Below are positions 43,213-48,400 of a DNA stretch of 48,400 nt, piece after piece. The DNA lies in contig JBBQWW010000017.1 of NCBI GenBank assembly GCA_038210245.1, forward strand, positions 1-48,400. Direction: 5' to 3'. The first letter of the stretch is position 1. Each line of letters starts with the position of its first letter. The DNA comes from Bog-756 sp038210245. Its GTDB lineage: Bacteria; Actinomycetota; Acidimicrobiia; Acidimicrobiales; RAAP-2. The notes under the pieces were generated by a model. The model searched no databases. It had not been told where the DNA came from and saw only the letters and a list, made by a program, of their open reading frames with translations. Made by a program: the position numbers and the translations under genes.

Positions 43213-44780
43213 CCTCCACCACCGGAGGGATGCATCGGCCCGAGGGCCGGGGGAGTGTCCTCGGGTTCGTCCGGCCCATAGGGATTGCCCAAGATGTTGC
43301 GGGCCATGTCGATGACCACGGCGCTGTCGGCGTCTTCTTTCGTGACCACCCCGAGCAGTGGTGCGGCCAGGAGTCCCGTCACGATCCCCGTCTCGGCCAT
43401 CGACTCGGCCTGGACCATGCTCCATGCCCACAGCCGGCCCACCATGTCGGGACTCGACGCTTTGCGGGGCGGATACTTCAGCCAGCAGTTGACGATGGCG
43501 TGGGCCAGGCCGGTGGCGGCAGGAAACAGCCAGATCAGGCGGTAGTTGCCGGTGGCGTCCACCGTCACTGCGGCGATGTAGGCCAGGATCACACTGCAGA
43601 GGTTGAACGGTGACAAGAGCAGACCGAGCCGCTCACCCAAGCCCCCGGCCCGGGGTAGGAGCTGGAGCAGCAGGGGGGCCAGCACGATGATGTAGGCGCC
43701 GATGAAGGGCGCACCGATATAGCTCAGCACTACCGCCTGCCAGATATGGGTGTCGAAGTACTGGACGCCGGCGAGGATCGCCCCGATCAACGGGCCGCCG
43801 ATGGCCAGCTGCATGGGGGAGAGCCGCCGGCTCAGGGGCACGCCGAGGGCGATACCGATGAGGAAGACGGGCAGACCGGTGGCCAGACCGGCGATGGTCT
43901 GGGCGCTGGCTCCGGCATGGAGGATCCGCTGGAAGAAGAGGATGGCCACGTACGCCGTCGATCCCACCCCGGCCCAGAACAGGAGCGAGCCGGCCACCAG
44001 TACCTTGGCGTTGGGGCCGGACAGGATGTCGCGCAGCTCGTCGCGGGTGGGTCGGGCCCGCTCATCGCGGTCGGCCTCGGCTCCGAACCTGGCGTTGGGC
44101 GCCTCGCGCACCAGCGCCAGCACCAGGATTCCGACGGCCACCATGATCACCGCGGCGACCTGGAAGGGTAGGTTCCACGTGGCCGGGTCGCTCTGCTTCC
44201 AGGTGGCGATCACCGTGCCTTTGATGGTCAAGCTGGCCAGGGTGCCGAGCACCGTGGTCAAGAGTAGGGCCTTGATCCACCGGCTCCGGCCGAACACCTC
44301 GGGCACCACGGCCACGTTGGTCAGGGTGAAGATGGCGGCGGCCTGACGGGCGATGACGATGAACAGGACCAGCAGCCAGTAGCCGCTCACCACGGTGAAC
44401 ATCCAGGTCGAGATGCCCATCAGGATGAGGCTGCCGGCCATGTACGGCGTGCGCCGACCCACCCGACTCTTGGTGCGGTCGCTCAGGCGCCCGGCGACGG
44501 GGTAGGTCAGCCAGCTCAGGAGCCGGTTGGCGGTGAGGGCAAAGGTGACGGCCAGAGCCCCCGAGGCCCGCTGCTGCACGTAGAGGGTGATGAGCACCCC
44601 CGAGACGGCCAGGTTGGCCCGCGGTCCGACCAGGCCGATGGACAGGCCGATGAAGCTCCGGACCCTCGAGGCGTCGATGGGCCCCGTGGGCGCCCGTCCC
44701 CCGGTCGGCGCGTCGCCGGCCGGTTCGTCGGGGGAGGGTGCAGGTCCCGGGAAAGACGGTTCCTCGATGCCTCCGCTCAC
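42729..44780 (-). CDS. MFS transporter (GPH/SLC45-like) with long low-complexity tail
   Basis: 683 aa from GTG 44780 (GTGA overlap with the DUF1844-like gene). Residues ~40-490 form about twelve membrane helices. The loop AGRLSDRTKSRVGRRTPYM after helix 2 is typical of the glycoside-pentoside-hexuronide/SLC45 branch, suggesting sugar transport, but no metabolic genes are nearby to name the substrate. After about residue 510 the sequence becomes Gly/Ser/Pro-rich (GGGSAGGGGSAGG) and overlaps antisense the tail of the CSD-like gene for 484 bp. The transporter core is secure; the last ~160 codons are not. Confidence 0.8.
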   Translation of the reverse strand: MSGGIEEPSFPGPAPSPDEPAGDAPTGGRAPTGPIDASRVRSFIGLSIGLVGPRANLAVSGVLITLYVQQRASGALAVTFALTANRLLSWLTYPVAGRLSDRTKSRVGRRTPYMAGSLILMGISTWMFTVVSGYWLLVLFIVIARQAAAIFTLTNVAVVPEVFGRSRWIKALLLTTVLGTLASLTIKGTVIATWKQSDPATWNLPFQVAAVIMVAVGILVLALVREAPNARFGAEADRDERARPTRDELRDILSGPNAKVLVAGSLLFWAGVGSTAYVAILFFQRILHAGASAQTIAGLATGLPVFLIGIALGVPLSRRLSPMQLAIGGPLIGAILAGVQYFDTHIWQAVVLSYIGAPFIGAYIIVLAPLLLQLLPRAGGLGERLGLLLSPFNLCSVILAYIAAVTVDATGNYRLIWLFPAATGLAHAIVNCWLKYPPRKASSPDMVGRLWAWSMVQAESMAETGIVTGLLAAPLLGVVTKEDADSAVVIDMARNILGNPYGPDEPEDTPPALGPMHPSGGGGQSPSDGGGVLGVTGVRQVGGGPLDGRAMGDQKSGWGEPTGVEAGDGSAAGGGSAGGGGSAGGDVGSATAGKADTDRNDDAAGVPIGGVASATAPSAGSPPPLSSPASVPSLPSVPSDPSGDSTTATGPAADPDAREGAEATGPDDGTGVGTDGGAGTTDS
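43025..43081. repeat. Imperfect 15-18 bp repeats within the antisense overlap
   Basis: Three near-copies of CCRCCACCRGCCGAGCCG-like units occur head to tail. Read on the plus strand they encode PPAEP-like residues; on the minus strand they encode GGSAGG-like residues. Confidence 0.6.
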
Positions 44781-45328
44781 CCGTTGCCGTCAGTCGCGGT
44801 GTCGCCGGACGGCGGGGTGTTCCCCGATTGCGGAGGGCCGGAAGGCGAAGGGTCCAAGGTCTCCTCGTGGGAGGCCTCCCCGTTGACCCCCACCGCCGAG
44901 GCCACCTCGGCGCCGGCCCGCTGGGCCCCGTCGATCTGCACATAGGCCAGTCGGAGTTGGCTCAGCCCGTCCTTCAGGGGCTCCTCGGCCTCGCCCAGCC
45001 GTCCCTCCAGCCCGGCCACCAAGCTGCCCAGGGCGTCGATGGCCACCTGGGCCTGGCCGAGGAGGGGAGGCTGCTGGGAGAGGTACACCGCCGCCAGCTC
45101 GAACAGCCCGTAGCAGTGGTTGGCCACCACCACCTCCACCGGGGAGTTGGCCAACTCGGCCCGCATGGCCGCTACCTGCCCGGCCAGCTCCTCCTCGCTC
45201 AGCTCGGACGGACCACCGTCCCCTTGGCCTGGGGACGGTGGGCTGGACCGCTCGGGGGGCGGGTTCCCCCCGGCCTCAGGGGGCCTGCCGACCGGTCGTT
45301 CGCCATCAGGTGTCCACAGTGAGCTCAC
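44777..45328 (-). CDS. DUF1844-like protein
   Basis: 183 aa from GTG 45328, 7 nt after a TAGGCT -10 box on the minus strand. The N-terminus is Pro-rich. The central helical part (ELAAVYLSQQPPLLGQAQVAIDALGSLVAGLEG followed by LKDGLSQLRLAYVQI, written here in two pieces) follows the DUF1844 pattern, a family often found next to infC in actinobacteria. The tail is Ser/Pro-rich. The function is unknown. It shares a GTGA overlap with the downstream transporter. Confidence 0.72.
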   Translation of the reverse strand: MSSLWTPDGERPVGRPPEAGGNPPPERSSPPSPGQGDGGPSELSEEELAGQVAAMRAELANSPVEVVVANHCYGLFELAAVYLSQQPPLLGQAQVAIDALGSLVAGLEGRLGEAEEPLKDGLSQLRLAYVQIDGAQRAGAEVASAVGVNGEASHEETLDPSPSGPPQSGNTPPSGDTATDGNG

Positions 45329-45334
45329 GACTGG

Positions 45335-45341
45335 TAGCCTA
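45335..45341. promoter_or_regulatory. Bidirectional -10 element TAGCCTA
   Basis: The plus strand reads TAGCCT (45335-45340) toward infC, and the minus strand reads TAGGCT (45341-45336) toward the DUF1844-like gene, so one 7-bp symmetric TANNNTA element serves both directions. The minus transcript would be leaderless (7 nt to GTG 45328); the plus transcript would carry a ~200-nt leader. Confidence 0.55.
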
Positions 45342-45346
45342 AAGCA

Positions 45347-45543
45347 CTGATAGACGAGGAAGCGGGGCTTCGCAGCTAGAAACCCCCACCCGGCCACGTT
45401 GCAGTCTTCATGATGCAGTCCTCACCAGTGCGCCGGGTCCATGGGACCGGTGGGCGACTGTGGTCGCCTCGGTCGGTGGTGGCTCCGCTCCTTTTTTCAT
45501 CGGCCACGGGAAGTCCGTGACCCGAAGACAGGAGTGAAGTCGA
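45347..45543 (+). promoter_or_regulatory. Structured 5' leader of infC-rpmI-rplT
   Basis: Three hairpins can be drawn. (1) 45427-45459: AGT/ACT, CGCC/GGCG and GGTCC/GGACC around an ATG loop. (2) 45454-45467: GCGA-N6-TCGC, which shares bases with the 3' arm of (1), so the two exclude each other. (3) 45501-45524: CACGG-gaagt-CCGTG plus flanking CGG/CCG. CTCCT (45488-45492) followed by a T6 run is complementary to the infC ribosome binding site AGGAG (45530-45534). This looks like an autoregulatory leader. I cannot match it to a named L20/IF3 leader class. Confidence 0.5.
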
Positions 45544-46329
45544 ATAGCCGCCACCATCACCACCAATGAGCCTCGCATCAACGACCGCATCCGGGCCCGG
45601 GAGGTCCGCCTGGTCGATCCCGACGGAGAGCAGCTAGGCATCAAGTTGCTACCCGAAGCCCTGGCCATCGCCCGGGAGCTCGACCTCGATCTCGTCGAGG
45701 TGGCGCCGGGGGCCAATCCGCCGGTCTGCCGGATCATGGACTACGGAAAGTTCAAGTTCGACGCTGCCCAGCGGGCTAAGGAGTCGAGACGCAAGGCGGT
45801 CCATGTAGGGATCAAGGAGATGAAGTACCGGCCGAAGATCGGCGACGGTGACTTCGACACCAAGACCCGACAGGTGGCCAAGTTCCTCGAGGAGGGCCAC
45901 AAGGTCAAGATCACCATCATGTTCCGTGGCCGTGAGGTCTTCCATCCCGAACTGGGCAAGAAGATCCTCGACCGCATCGCCGATCAGATGGACGGCATGG
46001 GCAAGTCGGAGTCGGTGCCCCGGCTCGATGGTCGGAACATGGTGATGGTGCTGGCACCGGACAAGAGGGCCAAGCAGTCCGCAGCATCCAAGGATCCGGC
46101 CCACGTCGGGAACGGAACCGAGGCCAAGGTCGGTCCGTCCGGCCCGCCGGTATCCGAGGCGCCAGGAACCGCACCGCCACCAGCAGCACCAGCAGCACCA
46201 GCAGCACCGCCACCAGCAGCACCAGCAGGGGTCGCACCGGAAGCAGCGGCAGAGTCTGCAGCGCCGCCGGCGGCACCGGAGGCCGGGGACGCGTCCCCGG
46301 CCCGTGAGTCGAGCGAAGGAGAGGGTTGA
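45544..46329 (+). CDS. infC: Translation initiation factor IF-3
   Basis: Binds the 30S subunit and checks initiator tRNA and start codon. The conserved N-terminus TTNEPRINDRIRAREVRLVD is preceded in frame by a TGA (45535) and contains no ATG, GTG or TTG before 45637. The start is therefore taken as ATA 45544, 9 nt after AGGAG; ATC 45556 is a weaker option. Rare starts are known for infC and allow self-discrimination. IF3-N is about 5-74 and IF3-C about 83-170 (KVKITIMFRGREVFHPELG, MVMVLAPD). The last ~70 residues are a Pro/Ala repeat tail. 261 aa. Confidence 0.93.
   Translation: MAATITTNEPRINDRIRAREVRLVDPDGEQLGIKLLPEALAIARELDLDLVEVAPGANPPVCRIMDYGKFKFDAAQRAKESRRKAVHVGIKEMKYRPKIGDGDFDTKTRQVAKFLEEGHKVKITIMFRGREVFHPELGKKILDRIADQMDGMGKSESVPRLDGRNMVMVLAPDKRAKQSAASKDPAHVGNGTEAKVGPSGPPVSEAPGTAPPPAAPAAPAAPPPAAPAGVAPEAAAESAAPPAAPEAGDASPARESSEGEG
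46173..46230 (+). repeat. CCAGCAGCA-type microsatellite coding for the IF-3 tail
   Basis: Tandem CCA/GCA codons repeat across about 58 bp, giving a P-A-A pattern. The A-ending codons contrast with the strong G/C-ending usage of the surrounding genes. Confidence 0.75.
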
Positions 46330-46333
46330 CGCC

Positions 46334-46528
46334 ATGCCGAAGATGAAGACCGACACAGGGGCCCGCAAACGCATCAAGGTGACCGGGTCTGGTCGCCTCC
46401 GCCGTCGGAAGGCATTCCGCTCCCACATCCTCGAGAAGAAGTCGAGTGTGCGGAAGCGCCGCCTCGGCCGCGAGACTGACCTGTCGCCGGGCGACGCCCG
46501 TCAGGTCAAGCGGATGCTGGGGATGTAG
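46334..46528 (+). CDS. rpmI: Ribosomal protein bL35
   Basis: 64-aa basic large-subunit protein: MPKMKTDTGARKRIKVTGSG, RRRKAFRSHILEKKS, KRRLGRETDLSPGD. ATG 46334 has GGAGAGG upstream. It is the second gene of infC-rpmI-rplT, 4 bp after infC. Confidence 0.97.
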   Translation: MPKMKTDTGARKRIKVTGSGRLRRRKAFRSHILEKKSSVRKRRLGRETDLSPGDARQVKRMLGM

Positions 46529-46675
46529 TGCCGGTGGCCGCCGCCCACCGGTAGCGGCCGCACCCTGGTGCACCGGTTCGCCCGGTGCCCGTCTTTCCCG
46601 GGTGGTCACACCAACCTGACCAACCCCCCATCGATCCCGACCGTTCGATCCGGCCCTTACGAAAAGGAGTTCCCC

Positions 46676-47062
46676 ATGGCCCGAGTCAAAGGTGCAGTTC
46701 ACGCCAAGAAACACCACCGCGCCGTTCTCGAGCAGGCGCAGGGCTACTACGGCAACAAGAGCCGTTCCTTCCGCGCTGCCAATGAGCAGGTCATGCACTC
46801 GATGCAGTACGCCTACCGCGACCGCCGGGCCCGCAAGGGTGACTTCCGGCAGCTGTGGATCCAGCGGATCAATGCCGCCGCCCGGCTGAACGGCACCAGC
46901 TACAGCCGCTTCATCGCCGGTCTCCACCGGGCCGACGTGGAGGTCGACCGCAAGGTGCTCGCTGACCTGGCCGTCCACGAGCCAGAGGCCTTCGCCTCCC
47001 TGGTCCGGATGGCCAACGAGGCGCTGGCCGCGGCGCCGGCGGGTGCCGAAGCCGGCTCCTGA
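46676..47062 (+). CDS. rplT: Ribosomal protein bL20
   Basis: 128-aa large-subunit assembly protein: MARVKGAVHAKKHHRAVLEQ, GYYGNKSRSFRAANEQVMHS and RINAAARLNGTSYSRFIAGL. ATG 46676 has AAAAGGAG 6 nt upstream. It carries a short Ala-rich C-terminal extension. bL20 is the usual repressor of its own operon in other bacteria. Its stop TGA lies in a CTGA that may start the next gene. Confidence 0.97.
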   Translation: MARVKGAVHAKKHHRAVLEQAQGYYGNKSRSFRAANEQVMHSMQYAYRDRRARKGDFRQLWIQRINAAARLNGTSYSRFIAGLHRADVEVDRKVLADLAVHEPEAFASLVRMANEALAAAPAGAEAGS

Positions 47063-48063
47063 GTCCGATCGGACTGGCCTACACCCACCAGCGGGTCCGC
47101 CGGCTCCGACAGCTCCTCCGCAAGCGGAGCCTACGCAGCGGCGAGGCTGCCCTGGTCGTGGAGGGACCCGAGCTGCTGTCGGTGGCCCTGGAGGCCGGAG
47201 CGGTGGTGGAGTCGGTGTACGTGGCGCCGGAGGGTCGAACCAACCCCGGAGTGGCTGCCGTGGTCGACCGGGCCTTCGCCTCGGGGATCCGGGTCTTCGA
47301 CCTCGAACCCGGGGTCATCGAGCGGGTGGCCGACACCGTCTCTCCTCAGCCGGTATTGGCTGTGGTGGGCTTCTCACCCGCCCCGGTCGAAGTGGTTCGG
47401 GATGTCTCGATGGTGATGGTGCTGGTGGACGTGCGGGACCCCGGTAACGCCGGGACCATGATCCGGACCGCCGACGCCGCCGGAGTAGGTGCGGTGATCC
47501 ATTGTGAAGGCTCGGTCGACCCCACCAATCCGAAAACGGTCAGGGCATCGGCGGGATCGATCTTCCATGTCCCGGTGGTGGTGGGGGGCGCCGCCGGTGA
47601 CGTCGTCGAGTTGTTGAAGGGTTGGGAGTTCATGACCGTGGGTACTGCGGTGCGGGAAGGGGTCGACTATGCCGCCTACGACTGGCGCCAGCCGGTGGCC
47701 CTCGTCTTCGGCAACGAAGCCTCCGGACTATCTGACGCCGTGCTGGACCGACTGGACGACCGGGTGACCATCCCTATGGTGGGTCATGCCGAGTCGCTCA
47801 ACGTCGGGGTCTCGGCATCGGTGTTGTGCTTCGAGGCCCTGCGCCAGAGGCGCACCCGGGGCGGGGATCCCGGTGGTGTCGGCGGGACCGGTCGGCCAAC
47901 CACGGATCCGCCGCCGCCGGCCTCTACGCTCTCCGGAATGGACCTACCGCCAGGGACTCCCGATGAGCAGGCCGAAGCCGGCGCGGGCTCCGTCCTCCCG
48001 GCTCCGCCAGCCGGGCCCGGTGGACCGGGCCTCCCGGGCACGGCGGGGGGCATCCGTGGCTGA
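47059..48063 (+). CDS. SPOUT-class (TrmH/SpoU) RNA 2'-O-methyltransferase
   Basis: SAM-dependent RNA ribose methyltransferase; probable target 23S rRNA, but not determinable here. The knot-fold motifs are VDVRDPGNAGTMIRTADAAG, VFGNEASGLSD and IPMVGHAESLNVGVSAS. GTG 47158 would remove the usual N-terminal substrate-binding region. In-frame codons upstream read YTHQRVRRLRQLLRKRSLR and LVVEGPELL, as in full-length homologues, with no ATG/GTG/TTG. CTG 47059 overlaps the rplT stop as CTGA and is used here (334 aa). The last ~60 residues are Pro/Gly-rich. rplT-methyltransferase-pheS is a common order. Confidence 0.9.
   Translation: MSPIGLAYTHQRVRRLRQLLRKRSLRSGEAALVVEGPELLSVALEAGAVVESVYVAPEGRTNPGVAAVVDRAFASGIRVFDLEPGVIERVADTVSPQPVLAVVGFSPAPVEVVRDVSMVMVLVDVRDPGNAGTMIRTADAAGVGAVIHCEGSVDPTNPKTVRASAGSIFHVPVVVGGAAGDVVELLKGWEFMTVGTAVREGVDYAAYDWRQPVALVFGNEASGLSDAVLDRLDDRVTIPMVGHAESLNVGVSASVLCFEALRQRRTRGGDPGGVGGTGRPTTDPPPPASTLSGMDLPPGTPDEQAEAGAGSVLPAPPAGPGGPGLPGTAGGIRG
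47925..47937 (+). promoter_or_regulatory. -10 box TACGCT upstream of pheS
   Basis: TACGCT (47925-47930) lies 7 nt before ATG 47938, which is in frame with the methyltransferase tail. Transcription from here could serve pheS, whose alternative start ATG 47963 has AGGGA six bases upstream. Confidence 0.4.
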
Positions 48064-48400
48064 GGCCGTGGACCTCGACGGGCTGGTGGAACAGGCCCGG
48101 GTGGCCACCGCCGCGGCCGGTACCACCGAGGAGATCCGGGAGGTGGCCGCTTCGGTGACCGGCAAGAAGTCACCGTTGGCCCAGGCCGGGCGTCGGCTGG
48201 GGTCACTGGAGCCGGGCGAGCGCAAGGAGCTGGGCCGGGCGCTCCACGAGGCCCGGACCACTGTCGAAGCCCTCATCGAGGCCCGGCGGATGGAGATCGC
48301 CGCGGCCGAGCGGGCTCATGAGATGGCCGAGAGCCGTATCGATCTCACCGAATTCATTTCGGACCGGGTGGCGGCCCCGCAGGCCCGCGGCCACCTGAAC
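48056..48400 (+). CDS. pheS: Phenylalanyl-tRNA synthetase alpha subunit, 3' end missing
   Basis: The first 115 codons of PheRS alpha, running off the window end. The N-terminal coiled coil is recognisable: EEIREVAASVTGKKSPLAQA, RRLGSLEPGERKELGRAL, then RIDLTEF at the position of the DVTLP motif. GTG 48056 overlaps the methyltransferase stop by 8 nt (GTGGCTGA). An in-frame ATG at 47963 would add 31 basic residues. The tRNA-binding and catalytic parts lie outside. Confidence 0.9.
   Translation, partial: MAEAVDLDGLVEQARVATAAAGTTEEIREVAASVTGKKSPLAQAGRRLGSLEPGERKELGRALHEARTTVEALIEARRMEIAAAERAHEMAESRIDLTEFISDRVAAPQARGHLN

Noticed and set aside
46173..46230. Repeat array that might be a CRISPR
   Set aside because: Units are 9 bp, contiguous, in frame and without spacers; it is a coding microsatellite.

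Overview
The window is a continuous stretch of high-GC chromosomal DNA, almost fully coding. It looks like a free-living actinobacterium, most likely of the class Acidimicrobiia. The evidence is the gene order (prepilin peptidase-aroC-aroK-aroB-aroQ-pepP-efp-nusB-pyrR-pyr genes-mihF-gmk-rpoZ-coaBC-metK-priA-def-fmt-rpe-rib), an actinobacterial integration host factor (mihF), a DUF3151 gene, a PriA without a P-loop, menaquinone synthesis (menD), and frequent GTG/TTG starts. The taxonomic call is inference from content, not from a marker search.

Layout. 1-8464: end of menD, a convergent LCP cell-wall ligase, a carotenoid oxygenase divergent from tyrS, then small genes (DUF3151, a lipoprotein, a flavin-reductase-like protein, two short conserved proteins). 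8465-10868: a cysteine-rich protein back to back with an NfuA-like Fe-S carrier, then a prepilin peptidase. 10940-16455: shikimate genes aroC-K-B-Q, tightly overlapped, running into pepP, efp and nusB. 16500-25760: the pyrimidine operon pyrR-B-C-carA-carB-pyrD-pyrF behind one promoter and a PyrR-binding hairpin abutting the pyrR ribosome binding site. 25810-29712: an accessory insert (unknown protein, GNAT acetyltransferase, 5-oxoprolinase subunits with PxpB and PxpC fused) that splits the usual pyrF-mihF neighbourhood. 29841-41952: housekeeping genes mihF, gmk, rpoZ, coaBC, metK, priA, def, fmt, rpe, ribD, ribBA, ribH, hisG. 41956-45328: a cold-shock-like protein and a convergent MFS transporter whose low-complexity tails overlap antisense for about 480 bp, then a DUF1844-like gene. 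45544-48400: infC-rpmI-rplT, a SPOUT RNA methyltransferase and the start of pheS.

No mobile element, CRISPR array, rRNA or tRNA gene was recognised, and there is no gene-free stretch above about 215 bp. What is unusual is expression architecture rather than a new gene cluster. At least ten genes have a TANNNT -10 box 6-8 nt before the start codon, the arrangement expected of leaderless mRNAs. Two genes (ribD and the methyltransferase) have no ATG/GTG/TTG compatible with full length and instead show a CTGA start/stop overlap. infC appears to start at ATA behind a heavily structured leader. Four gene junctions share the same 8-nt overlap RTGGYTGA. A PyrK partner and a ribE gene are missing from the places where they would be expected.
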